From: Mycteria americana
Lineage: Eukaryota > Chordata > Aves > Ciconiiformes > Ciconiidae
Assembly (NCBI RefSeq): GCF_035582795.1
Contig: NC_134367.1
Coordinates: 80,645,062 to 80,709,061 of the forward strand
Direction of reading: 5' to 3'
DNA: 64,000 bases
The notes beneath the pieces were generated by a model, which had not been told where the DNA came from, ran no database searches, and worked only from the letters and a program-made list of their open reading frames with translations. Positions 35,265 through 47,300 of this stretch are shown piece by piece. Numbering within the stretch: the first letter of the stretch is position 1; each line of letters starts with the position of its first letter. The position numbers and the translations under genes are program-made.

Positions 35265-37735
35265 GGCAGCCCTCGCCTCGTCCCCCGCCCCGGCGGCGAG
35301 GAAGGACGGGGTGCCCGCCCTCCCTGGGAGAGACAGCGGGCCGACGAGACTGCACGCAGCGCCGGGGCGAGAGTGCCCGTCCCGGCCGGGAGCGAGCTCC
35401 GGGGATGCTGCGGAGAAAGGACCCCAGCCCGTCGTGCTGCAGCCGCGTGCAAATGAAAATAATGCGAGGATGTGGTGCGGTGAGCGCTCGCAGGTATAAC
35501 ATTTCCCTCACAAAAACGTGGGGCTTGTAACTCCATCCCTTCCCCTCTTTGCTGCTGTTTCCTATCAGGCATAGGCACAGCATTGGCACTCCTCATCTTG
35601 GTCTCCAGAAACCAACCCAACAGGGATCTAATCGCAGAACTTCGCTTTCTCGTGCTGAATTGTTGATTGTCACTTTGGAAGCAAGGCAGAGGCCTGTTTT
35701 GTGAGGTCAAGGTGTGATTCGGCCCCGCAGAAAGTAATTTGCTTTAAATGGGACTTGAAAACACAGTTAGTTATGGAAATACAAAGTCATGGTGCTGTTG
35801 CTACCAAGAAATGCCTGTGTTTAAAGCTCCCAAGACAGGCAGCTGCAGCTTCTCAGGAGGTAGTTGGTTACCAGGCCATAAAGCCAGTATGTGTAGTTTG
35901 TAGTGACGCAGAGGGGGAGAAGAAGCCCTGATACCAAGAGTCTGGTGAACACAGTGGAGACCAGGCTACAGGAGACTAATTTTACTACTGCCTACACTGA
36001 AATAGGAAGCATTTGGATCCCACAGATCTTGAGATCACTGTGTGCCACACTCAAGAGATTGAAATAATTTCAGGAAAGGTGTATGATTCTCCATGAAGCA
36101 GTGAACACACACACAAGCCATTTGTCTGTGATTATCTTCTGTTTACCCTGTGGCGTATCTTTAAAAGCTAGCATACCTTAATTTGAATGCCACTTGACTT
36201 TGTGCTGGGATACATGAGTTGGGTGAGTGGGAACCAGTTGCTCTGTCATCTGTTCTTCAAGTAGCCTTCTTTCAACAGCATGTGTGGGTGGCCGTTTCCG
36301 CCGCTGAGACTGCAGCAAGCCTAGCTTTCCCTGTAGCAGTCCCTAGCTGTAGGAATGTCAGAAGCACTAGAGTAATGTCCAATCCAGCTCTTGCTGGGGG
36401 GAGCAAATTATTCATGTGTTTGTTCACTGAGTCCCATGCAACACATTATTTGATAGTCCCAGTAGGACCAAGCCTTGCTTTCATGTCACTTTCAACAGTT
36501 TTCATGTAGCTTGAAGATTTGAGAACAATATTTACCCTGCAAAGTTGAACTATGTCAAAAGGGGTCCAGAGAGGTCCTACTCTGACAAGTTGTGCACAAA
36601 TATTCACAAATGTCTCCAGCTGCAGATGGAACTGCAGGAACAGAAATGACTGATCATCACAGCACTACAGTGCTTAGTCAAAGTGTGTATGAGGTACGAC
36701 ATGTATTACATCATCTAAGGCATGTTTTGGGGTTTTTTCTTTCTCTTTAATGAACATGCCTCTGCTCTTCTTCTTTCCCCATTCATCTTGCTGAACTTCC
36801 CTGTGCAGAGCAATGCCTTAGTGCCAGGATGACTGGCATCTACAGATGCGAGAACTCGTCATCTACAAGGTGAAAAGAAAAACTGAGTTGAAAACGGAGA
36901 TGCTCTTGAAGGTGCTGACAAAAGACAGCATGAAATGCTGTCACCTCTCAGATGGAGGGTGGCAAACAACCATCCCTGTGTGGCATGTGGCAAGAATCTT
37001 GCAAAATGTCATTGCAGGTATGAGGAGCTGAAGCGTTTTTGTAAATCACTTGGCTTGGCACTTGTTAAAACAGACATACAGCACAGTTCCTTATTTTATT
37101 CAAACCATGTTCTAACACAACCAAATATGAGTCACCAACACAAATACCAGTTAGTATGTACTTGGTAGGAGAATTAGATAATATAAGGTCATATATCTTT
37201 CTTTTCCTCCTTCCTTTACAAGGAACTGTTATCCCTTGCTCTTTGTTCTTCTTCTTCTTTCATCTTTTTATCTTTTCATACATTAAATCCCAAATGGGCT
37301 ATATCACAGCAGTATCTTTATTCTAATCAGCTTCCTGATTATCCCCTCTGTTGTACTGATTACTTTCTTCCCCAGAACCCTTGTGATGTCACTTAATCTT
37401 TTCAGATAACTCAACAAATAGCTTGTGTTATCCGATTTCTGGAGGAGAGAGTAAAAGGTGTGAATCGCCCTCAAATTTAAAACTATGAGATTATGTGGGG
37501 GAGTGGTAGCGGTAAAGGTGAAAGCTTCATAGTAGGGACTTATAAAACTTCTGCTATTCTTAATGACTGATAGAGAAGAATGTTTGATATTGATGCTGTG
37601 TAAAGTTTCACTAGACTTTAAGAATGATTTAAAAAAAAAGGGAGCAGTCTATAGATAACACATTAGTACACTGAATCCAAATGCTGAAATGTAGCTTGCA
37701 CTTTTCAGGAGGCAAAAGGTTTGACTTTTCACCTA

Positions 37736-37812
37736 TGTTACTTTAATTCCATTAATTTCAAAGACATTATTCTTGATTTATGCAAGAGTTGGAATAAGAT
37801 TTTTGTTTTCCA
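37736..37812. repeat. Probable relic of a palindromic amniote repeat
   Basis: TAATTCCATTAATTTCAAAG, then ACATTATTCTTGATTTATGC and GAATAAGATTTTTG resemble the repeat pattern taattccattgacttcaatgg, attcctgatttacacc, gagaatcaggcc. It is diverged and one-sided. Confidence 0.4.
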
Positions 37813-38015
37813 CCTATGGATCCTGAGGTAAATTAAATTTTACGAAAAAGCTGTAGTAAAGGAACGATATGGTTGCAAAATCAGGCACCAAAACAGTAGG
37901 AAGCAGAACAATTTGTCTACATAACCTTCTTTTGGATCCTGATTTGTATGACGTGATCACACAGTGTTGTTCCACAGGTCTATTCCTCAATAAGTGTGTA
38001 CAATGAAAGATGGGA

Positions 38016-38051
38016 GATCAGTGGGCAACTACTGATCAGTGGGCAACTACT
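38016..38051 (+). repeat. Perfect 18-bp tandem duplication
   Basis: GATCAGTGGGCAACTACT occurs twice, at 38016-38033 and 38034-38051, without a mismatch. This suggests a recent local duplication. Confidence 0.95.
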
Positions 38052-38291
38052 CAATGCCCCTTGTACTCATGCTCCAGCTCATGCCTTATTTACTGCAGAT
38101 CATTTAAGCTGTGCACTGCTGATAGAATTTCCTTTTGCTTTTTAAAAATACACTTTGCATTCTAGCTTTTAAGTGCCTTACGGTATGAGTGAATAATGTC
38201 TTTACAACATCCCAAAAGGTATAAAGCTGTTTTTGTTTTCTAGGAGGAGACCTGGGGCACTGGGTTTCATTTCAGAGACGCTTGCTCATTT

Positions 38292-38472
38292 TAGGTGCCC
38301 ATTGGAGATGCCTTTGGCCTGATTTTTCAGTGTTCTTAGTATTAGACAGTTAATATATATCTATTTTATTGTTCCAAGCAGAGTTCCCTTTGACTTCAGT
38401 TGCAGTTCTGAGCACTCAGCACTTTGGTAAATTGAATACTGGGCATTTTAATTTGAATCCCTAGAAAAATGA
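38292..38472. repeat. Second palindrome-derived amniote repeat fossil
   Basis: AGGTGCCCATTGGAGATGCC, TTTGGCCTGATTTTTCAGTG, TTCCCTTTGACTTCAGTTGC, GAGCACTCAGCACTTT and ACTGGGCATTTTAATTTGAA follow the layout of a common palindromic amniote repeat (ggtgcccag, ggcctgattttcagaggtgctgagcac, cccattgacttcaatggg, gtgctcagcacctctgaaaatcaggcc). About 20 AT-rich bases (38351-38371) interrupt the left half. Confidence 0.6.
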
Positions 38473-38573
38473 GCAACACAATTAGTGTTCCTCATATGGA
38501 GCCAGCTTGGGTGTGCCTGCACCTGTGGTAGAGACATGCCCTCAGAGCCTCATAAACTACCAGAAAGGAGGCA

Positions 38574-38720
38574 GGTGTTATTTACCCTGTTTGGCAGATG
38601 GAGATGTACAAAGAGGTTAACCCTTTTATGCAGGATCGAACAGGAAATCTGTGGTAGGACTTGAAAGTGAAGCCAAATCATTCATGTGACCACAGAAATG
38701 ACTTTACTCCCTGTTTTGTG
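38574..38720 (+). mobile_element. MIR SINE fragment
   Basis: TATTTACCCTGTTTGGCAGA, AAGAGGTTAA, GCAGGATCGAACAGGAAATC and GGTAGGACTTGAA appear in the order expected of a MIR core: cagatggggaaactgag, agaggttaagtgac, cagagctggga, and a final unique part. This is the best preserved MIR-like copy in the window. Confidence 0.65.
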
Positions 38721-41429
38721 GATGTGTATTAGCCAGTTTGTGTGGGACTAATGTTAAGGGTAGAACAATTTGTATTGACCTCCAGATGTGTTTAAAAGAA
38801 AAGTAGTTGAATGTTTGCTTTGGATTACACAGAGTACACAAAATGCTTTGGTATACCAGACAACTTCAAGAGCTAAATTGCAGTTTGCTTCCCGCATTTG
38901 CTTATGATTTGTTGTGAAAAATAATTCAGAGGGTTTTTTGGTAACATTACCTTGTGGAGGGATATAGTCTCCCCACATAGGCTTCAGCCTGTGTGTATTT
39001 TAATTGTGTCTTTAGCCTGTACTGATATTGGCATGTGTAGCAATAGTTGAGGAAGAATCTGTTTGTTTAGGACTGTCTCTTGACATGACAGAAACTCTGT
39101 GTGCACCAGCATCCTCACTTTGCCAGCCAGCCCCCCTACCTCTGTGTTGTCCTGTTGTTCCTTGGAGCTCCACAAGCCTCTTGGCATCGATCCCACTGAG
39201 GGTCTCATGCAGAGATACTGCCTGAGGGAATCTTCTGAGCTGTTGACATCTGGCAGATGTTTAGAAGGATAGTTGGAGGATGCAGAACAGTCACATGTGG
39301 ATTGAGCCAAGCCTAACACAAGCCATTAGCCTACTCAAGGTAAGGCAAAGTGCAATTCCTGTACCTGTCACTCTTGTTCATCCTATGCCCAAAAAGACAT
39401 GTACTGAGCATATCCTTTAATGTAAAAGGACTGAGGCACTGCTTACAGGGTTCTGCTATGATGTGGGATGGAGCCTTCTGCCATTTTTTGGAAATGTTAA
39501 GTTCAACCATTAAGAATATCCTGAAAGTGGACTAAACTTAAACCCTTATGTTGCCCACACTGGGTAGCATTAGTTCTGTGCTAGCACTGTTTGCCCTGTT
39601 TGCCAGAGAATGCATAGTATAGCATGTCCCTCCGTGAGGTGACTGTAAGTAAATTGCCATTGTCCAGGCATTTCGTCTAATTAGCAGAGCAGCTGCCTTT
39701 GAAAACATTCTTCTTAAGGGCTGATGTCTCAAGGATTACTTTATTTAATTAGAAAGAAACAAATCAGTGGTGGGAAGGTCTCTTTCTAGAGTTCAGAGAA
39801 TTTGATTTGAATTGAAAAAAATGACTTTTTGAACTGTAGCTTACATGGTAATGGATAGGGAAAAGGAAGTGAGAGTGCAGCTGACAGATACAGCTTCTGC
39901 TACAAAACCAGATTTGAGTTGATGGAGGTCTTCAGAAAGAGGAATCTTCTAAAAACACGAGTAAAATCCTGCCTTCAGCTATGAGGGATTAGGAGATGTC
40001 CATCTGTTTTTGTGATTATTTCTGTTTATTTTTCACAGGGTTGCAGATTGAGTCTCTTGTGACACTCCCAGCACAACGGTGGGGATTGCAGGGAAGGGAG
40101 GAGGGAGGAGGCTTTGCTGACGACTGTTACAAGCTTAGCACGAAAGTGCTCATTCTTGTCTCTTTCCAGTTTATGGCCTCCACATGAAATCTTTGTAACT
40201 AAAAGCCCATATTTTGGACCACATAAAAATGTATGCATATCCATAAATCTGTGGATACATAGGCAAACTGGGGGGGCACATAAGCAACTGTTGCACAGAT
40301 GGGGACTCAAGAAGCACAGAATATGCAGGAGATTGGAGAAAGTGGTGAGGACCACAAATCCAGGTAGGCAGAAAGAGTGGCACCCAGTAGCCAGGATGAG
40401 TCTGGGGACAGAAGGCTGAGAGTTAAGCCAGAAAACAGAGTTAAGGGCATCAGTATTCAGAAAGAATGGGAGATGTGGGAACCTAATAGAGAATGGAAAA
40501 AAAGTGATACAATTTGGCATGGCTATAATGGCTTCTTGCCAAGGATCTTGAAAGCATTGCTATCCTAAATTAACAGGGAAGAAGTGAAAGCACAAAGAAA
40601 TCATCTGAACTGCAAGAGGTCTAAGTTTACAACAGAACGTAACCAGAGGTATCCGGGGGGCACATGTGAGTATGGTTGGCCTGGGGCCAGTGCTCAGAGA
40701 GTTGCTGCACCTCCACGTGTTCATGGCCACAAAGCTGGTGTAAGACTCTTTGGAAATAAAGGAAATTTTTAATTTGGCTTCTTTAAGAATGAGATGCCAA
40801 ATGTGGATGCTGGGTGCTTCTGCCGCGGGATGGACAGACCTAAAGGGAGGAGCTGGGCCAGAAGGCTGTCCCACAGAGATAGGAGTAGGGCAGTTTTTGA
40901 TGAGGAGCTATCAGTAACTTGCTGCTGAGAGGGGCAGCCGTCCTTCCCCATCACTTCAAAACCTCACCTCTGTTCTGATGGAAGGAGCCAGGCTGGCTGT
41001 TTGGGCTGGGGCACAGGCAAAGAGGAAATGGAGCATGGTCATTCTGTTGTCTCTGCGGGCTAGGCCTGTTTTGTCCGCTCTGGCACTAGCCCTCCTCTGA
41101 TGTGGCTCATAGCCTTGCACTGGATTGTGCTCACTTGGTGCTGATTGCCCTTTTTCACCTCAGCTCCTGCTAAGAAGAGTTTGCAGGTCAATACTTGCCT
41201 GAAAACAGGCACACAAAACCAGGACACAGTCTGCCTCATAATGTTACATCAGAAGCCAAGGAGAATAATGATTATTTCTCCACATCGAGTGATACCTTCT
41301 TTTACACCTATTGATCTCGTTCAGTGGCATCCTAATGAAAATTCAGAACTGACTGCTGGTCAGTCCTGATATTAGTCCCTAATTCTCTCTCTCAGCCTCG
41401 CTCCTTTCCATATTTCCTCCCACCAACTA

Positions 41430-41660
41430 TAGCTTGCATTTTTTTCCCAACAGAACCTCACTTTCTTCCTGTCTTCCTGATTTCTGTAGGCTCTGCAGCA
41501 ATATTTTTCTGCCCTCGTTATCATTCATAATGCTTAGCAAGTTCACATCACCTGGAGATTTCATTACAATATTGTTTAAAACCATCTTCCTGATTGTTAA
41601 TGTTAAACGTGAATTCCACCAACATTGCAGTACAGTTCCAGACACTCCTCCCAGTTCAGT
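41430..41660 (-). mobile_element. Fossil CR1/L3-like LINE reverse-transcriptase fragment
   Basis: On the minus strand a stretch reads roughly GGAGTG...GTACTG...TTTAACATTAACAAT..GAAGATGGT, then NNIVMKSPGDVNLL in translation. This parallels the CR1-superfamily block running from GVPQGS...LFNI to the FADDVKL motif. The FADD motif is degraded to SPGD and the frame is not maintained, so the piece is old. It is far more diverged than the CR1 at 55.7 kb. Outer limits are uncertain. Confidence 0.65.
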
Positions 41661-42144
41661 CTTTGCTCTTCATTATTGCTTTCCCTTCATTACCCTTCAA
41701 CAGCTTTTCAGTATAGGTGATCATGTTTGCATATCCAAGCTGCCACCTTTTTTTGTTTGTGTACCAGATTACTCCAAGTGATTTGTAATCCCCCATTCCA
41801 GGGTCTGCTCTCATTCTTACAGGCGCACCTTACTTTTACTTATGGGCTTTTCTGCTAATATTGAAAATACTTTTGGATTGCACAGCTGTCTTCTAAAATA
41901 TTTGGAATTTTTATTGCTGTTTTGTTGAATTAATAATTTATCATTTTTATTTTCTTCTAGTCCAAGGGATCCCAGTTTTCTTCTTTCACTTGTCCAGCAT
42001 TAATAAGAAATGAATCCATCAAAGACTTTAAAGTTACACCAATCAGAGAATTGTTGTTCCATTTCTTTATATTTCACATCGTACACTTCACATCAGATTC
42101 TTAGCTAGCATTTGCATGTGGATTTGCCTTTTCACCATTCTTTC

Positions 42145-42171
42145 TGTGTGTGTGTGCACATGCGTGTGTAA
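42145..42171 (+). repeat. Interrupted (TG)n microsatellite
   Basis: A TGTGTGTGTGTG run is followed by CACATGCGTGTGTAA. This is simple sequence in the upstream flank. Confidence 0.85.
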
Positions 42172-42582
42172 CTCTCTATGATCCTTCTATTTTTGTATTT
42201 CCATACTTTTCTGAAAAACAAAGCAAAATCTGGTGTATGTAAGGTCTAAGCCGACATTTTTGAAAAAGGAATGTATTTCCAGCAGGAAAAGCTACATGCC
42301 AGTGTGCAGTTCCAGAGTATAAAGTATTCCTCCTGCCCCACTGTAGGATGCCACTGATTAACTCCGAGGTCTTATAAAGGAAGGGCACTACCTTTATTCT
42401 GGACAGATGTAGCTTAAAGTTTAGTTAGTGCAAAACAACCTCAAATAGTTTTTCCAATGAGAATAAAACACAATGCCAGAAAAAAAAGGGAGTAAAAAGG
42501 GTCCTTTCATAGTGATGTATCGACAAGCTTAGTTAAGGATGGTGAAAGTTTTCAGGACATATGGTTAGAAAGCCCCAAGGCA

Positions 42583-42709
42583 CCTATTCAGCAAGATATG
42601 TAAACACTCACCTAACTCTAAATAGGTAAGTGGTTCCACTGAAGTAAAAAGTACTACTTCTATGCTTCAAGTCAGGCACATGCTTTAGTATCTTGCTAAA
42701 CTGAAGCCT
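42583..42709. repeat. Imperfect palindromic repeat fossil (MITE-like), about 127 bp
   Basis: The left arm begins TTCAGCAAGATATGTAAACA and the reverse complement of the right arm begins TTTAGCAAGATACTAAAGCA; the arms stay alignable to a centre near 42643 (TTCCACTGAAGT). The order (ttcagcaag, acactcacctaac, tccactgaagt, aggcacatgctttag, cttgctaaac) matches an abundant palindromic repeat of turtles, crocodilians and birds that I recognise but cannot name. It is probably a non-autonomous DNA-transposon relic. Confidence 0.75.
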
Positions 42710-44360
42710 AAAGACCCACTAATTTTAATCTTGTCAAATACTTCTGCAAATTCTGGGTCAGGGCATTCAGAACAAAACATCTTTTGTTAAAAATAGTTAG
42801 CTTAAGGATATCCAGGGGGAACATGGAAAGAAAGAGGAATTCCTCTTACTGTTTCACAGCATGCTGACTTAGCTGCTGTTCGTATTTATTTGCATTGGAG
42901 ATCTGTGCAGGTAGTGGGGGTTAGACTGCAATGCGGAGGATGGCATGGTAATGTACTTTTATTGACTAACAGGCATTGAACACATTCAGATAATTCACCC
43001 TTAGCTTGCTGGATGCTCATAGGCCTGCTCCTTTTGGACTCTCACTAAAAAGCAGAAAAACCAAGCCAACAACCTGCTGACTTGTGAGGACTCTGATTTT
43101 ATTGGACATGCTTTAAAATGCGTTCTTTTTTCTAGGAAAGATAAAATGGGGCAGATCCAGTTTGCTCCACTGATCTGAATGGTTAGTGGGAATATTTTTG
43201 TGAGTTTTGTGAGCTAATAAGATTTATATGATGGTGTATAAGAATCACACTGAGCACTGTGGCAACTGGGAAATGTTTTTACTTAAATGACTTCTTTTAG
43301 AAAGTGCAGATGTGTGTATCCCCACAGAAGCACGTCAATGTCAGCAACATCTGAGATGGGAGAAGCAGCATTATCAAATGCCTTGTTTCATTCCGATAAT
43401 GTTAAATCCTTTCCTTTTGCTAGGATGGAAGTGTATGAAAACCCATATAATGAATCCTGTGTTTCAACCATTGCTTTGCCTCTGTTTATAAGAAGGAGCA
43501 GACATACGCAGAATATGCCTTGGGGAGCGTGCTTTCCTGCTGAGTCTACCCTGAAAGAATTAGTCAGAGAGCTTCAATTGTGTCTCCATTTCCCAAAGCT
43601 GGGGACTGTCTGGGCCCCAAAGCTAGGTCAGTGATAAAACCATAGCAGAGATTGCTTCAGCATTATAAATTGGCAAAATTTACTGGTGTACATCACACCA
43701 CCGCAGTATTGCTAAATGCATCAGTGGAGCAATATTATGGCAAACGTTTCTCATCAACAAAGCCTTTGCTTCATTTTTTCATGTCTAAAAAGAGCAGTGG
43801 CAAACTAAATTAGTGATATTTATTTCTTTTTCACTTCTTTCTTTCCTGTAAAGGTTAACTAAACTAGCTACTGAATAAAATTGAATTACTTTACAGACAA
43901 TGGCGCTTTGCTCTTAGGCATATTGCAGAATAGCTGTGCTGGCAGGAAGATGGTGCTTATTCTGTGAGACTATATTTTCAGCATGTTAGGCAACACCAGC
44001 AGGTTTGCAAAACTTCCAGTTGCATATTGGTACCAACAGTTAGTGTTTTGCATGCTTTGCCATTTGCACGTAGGGTCTGCTGAATTCATCATCGTTTTTG
44101 CAGCAGGGTGGTGATCAGGGGCAGTTATAAGTCATTAGCAAGCTGTGGAAAAACAAATGGAAAACTTACAAGCATGCTGAGACACTGACTGTGTGCTCAG
44201 CAATGGGATGGGCTAAAGCACATATTGCACATTCCAGGATGGGGAAGATGAATGGGAGATGCATAGCTGATCTCTAATTCCTCTGCTACTGAGGCTGTGG
44301 AGTTTGTGCTTTGTTTAACATTTCTGTTCACAATTTTTTTTGTGTGAATAGGCTGTGAAC

Positions 44361-44391
44361 AAACACACACAAACACACACACATATACATT
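44361..44391 (+). repeat. Interrupted (CA)n microsatellite
   Basis: AAACACACACAAACACACAC is followed by ACATATACA. This is simple sequence. Confidence 0.85.
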
Positions 44392-47300
44392 ATCTATACC
44401 CTGACTTTGCCATGTCATCCTCTCTACACCTTATTCCTCTTCAGCAAATTTGTGTTTCTTGTCAGGTGCCTATGAAGATTCCTTGGTTACGTTCTTAATT
44501 GGATTTTTTATTAGACTAGTTTGATTGCAAAGTACATTGCCATGTGAACACCTGGGAAAGACAGGGGACAGGACATTGTAACTAGAGTTTTTTATAAAAT
44601 ACTGGGTTCTTAAAATCACTGAAAGTATTATAAATGAATATCAGCAACCCATGGCCAAGTAATCCTTAATCATAATTTGATTGCCAAAAGACATATAACA
44701 GTTAATTGGACATGAGATGATTTGGTATTGTGTGAAATACATACTACTATGTTCTGTACGTACTACTGTACATAACATCTCATTCTCTCACCACAGGAGA
44801 TCCACATGGCCTCATTCTCTTGCCACATGTCTTTCTGATGTAAGAATGTGAGCATACAGGGCATCTCTTACTTGTCTTGCTGTCCTTTTGGCTGCAGTGA
44901 TACCAGGTACTCTTCCCACCTGTGCCAGGCTATAAAATAAGCATCTTGGGTCTCACCTCCTGCTGAATGTTCTAATACTCAGCTTCAGAACATTCAGAAC
45001 ATTGTGGAGGGCTTGCTTGAATGGACAGGAGTAGAGGAGCTTACAGAATTGATAGACACCTATGTCAAGAGGGTGCTGGGTTAAATAAGCATCAGGATTG
45101 AGACAGCAGAGAAATTCTCCCAAAGGATTCCACTCTAATTCCTGGAGAAGCACAAGTAACACTAGAGTGTATTTCGGTTATGGCACTGCTAGAAAATTTC
45201 TCATGGTAGTGACTCAGTACTCCCTACATATAAATTATTTGTCTATTAAAGGTATTGAGCCAGGTCCACTTTGAGCATACCTGAATCCAGCTTGAAAAAT
45301 GTCCAGGGAATTAAGCTTGGTCTGAGCTTGACCTATTGCCTGTAAAACAGTCTCCTGTGATTGATAATAGGTTTTCTGGTCAACAGACATGCTGCCATTG
45401 GGAGTGGGCGCAGCACAACTGCAGGAATTGCTAGTGCTCTTGTTCCACTGACTGAGATAATTGTGCTTTGGTGTTGCGGGCACGCGTGTTCTCTGAAATA
45501 CCAATGCCAAAGAGTTGGCAAAGGAATTTCAGAGGAGCATTTACACCTCACGTGGGGGCTTTTGTAACTATGTTTATACAACACTGTAGACCAGGATGCA
45601 CTGGTATGCAGTTACTGCCAAATGTATTGGTGTGAGAACCAGAAAAGTATAGCATTGCTACAAGGTAAGTATGACTTCTAGGTCAGCAAGGGGCAGGCAT
45701 TTCTAGATCTCAGTCAAAGGTTTGCCTGGCTGCCTGCCCCACTACATTAATTTAACCTGGAGCTTGGAGAAGGGATTTGAAAATGCAGTGTCTATTGGGA
45801 AGTGTTTCCACAGCTAGATATTTAAGAATGATTATAGAAAAAAAATCAGTAACACCATCAGGAATCCTGAATGACATGGAGAGAAATAGAGGAAATCAGA
45901 AGTCACTTAAGGGATTAACTGAACCTCCAAAAATTATTCAGGTCATGTTTGGATTTGGTGGCTTGTCCTTCTCCTGTCTGCACATGTTTGCTCTTCATCT
46001 CTCAGATCTGACATTCTTCACTCTCGGGACAGACTGCTGCTATTTCTGTTCTCACTGACCATGGGAGTACTGTGCCCTTTTGGAGCTCTGCAGCGAGCTG
46101 CTACATCAGCCCAGTATGTGTCCAGAGATACTTCTTCAGGTCCTAGCAGGACTGTGTGAGTGTCATTGTGTTGGCATCCCTGAGCCTTTTTTTGTGCCTC
46201 AGCACTGCTCTAGCACAGCCACGCTGTCTGTAATTGTAGTGCTAGCTCACGGCCCCACGCCATGGCTTGGTCGTCCCCTGAGAGCATTGTGCAAGCCTGC
46301 CTGAGAGACACCATAGCTCTCTCACATCCATGCCTTCTGCAGCAGCTTGAGTAAAGTAGGATCAAGTAGCGCAGACTCTTTTCTTCCCTTTTACTGAGCT
46401 GAAATTATCCATCAGGTCGTTTCCATTCCTGCTTCCCAGATTCCTCTTCCCTACAGCACTGATAAATTTCCTCTTTCTTCTGTATAGATACAGTTTTTCA
46501 AAAGCTCTTTCTCAACAGAGTAGATACATAGCAGAAATCCTTACCCAGAGTTTGCCTTGCAAAGGGGGAGAAGTTAGTGCCCAGACCCACGTTAGCAGCA
46601 AAGTAGATCTTTTTTTCCCTTAAGTGAGACATTAGTGCTTTTTTAAGCTTTGCTAGGTATGCCGGAAGCCCTAAGACCAGCCCTCTCCAAACATCAGTGT
46701 GGATCAAGTTTTCTCCATTCGCTCTTCCAAAACAGAGGCAGCTGCTATCCTCGTTGCTACCATGAAGAACATCTGCCATCTGTTATCAAGAGTCTGAAAC
46801 CTTAGCTAGCAGCTACACTGCTGAATGTTTTTAATACCTGTAAAATAACACTGACGCACCAGCTGCAGTACAGATTAAGGACAAACACAGAAACACTTGC
46901 AGAAAACAAAGCATCTTCACATGTGTGGGCACTCAAAGAAATATTTCGTCTTCACAGAACAGGATGTTTTAAATTAGATGCTCAAATCTCCTTCCCTGCA
47001 AGCGAATTCATGTGTAAATCCTGTAAAGCTCTTCCTAGAGAAAATTTGGAAGGCTAGATTTGCTTTGTGTACATTTTCTGTTTGCTAATCATCATATTCC
47101 ATTGCAGATCCATCCTGGCTAGAAGACAGTAAGCCACCCCTCCCAGGACATCAAATTAAGGACAGGCAACAGGAAGTTGCTCTGGAAGCAATGTTGAAAT
47201 GAATGGCGTTGTCTCTTCTCTCCGCTACAGAAGGTGAAATGCAGAGGAGATGGCAGGCAATACTTTACTGTCCTATGACAGAGATTTGGGATGAGGTTCT

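Larger units (their letters stand above)
34280..35470. promoter_or_regulatory. DACT2: CpG-island promoter of DACT2
   Basis: An abrupt GC-rich, CpG-dense block in otherwise AT-rich DNA covers exon 1, the start of intron 1 and about 550 bases upstream of the start codon. No TATA box in a sensible place was seen, as expected for a CpG-island promoter. Transcription should start within about 35000-35470, but the sequence does not fix the site. Long open frames on both strands here are products of base composition. Confidence 0.85.

Noticed and set aside
34287-35456. 389-codon open frame on the plus strand across the CpG island
   Set aside because: It is Pro/Arg/Gly/Ala-rich low-complexity translation antisense to DACT2 exon 1. 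The high GC content removes stops, and no domain is seen.
34334-35710. 458-codon minus-strand frame taken as one protein
   Set aside because: It contains real DACT2 exon 1 but reads through the clear splice donor at 34675. The downstream part is intron and the upstream part is promoter or 5' UTR.
40026-40520. 164-codon minus-strand frame rich in Cys, Phe and Leu
   Set aside because: It looks superficially membrane-like, but there is no consistent helix pattern or homology; probably pyrimidine-rich noncoding DNA.
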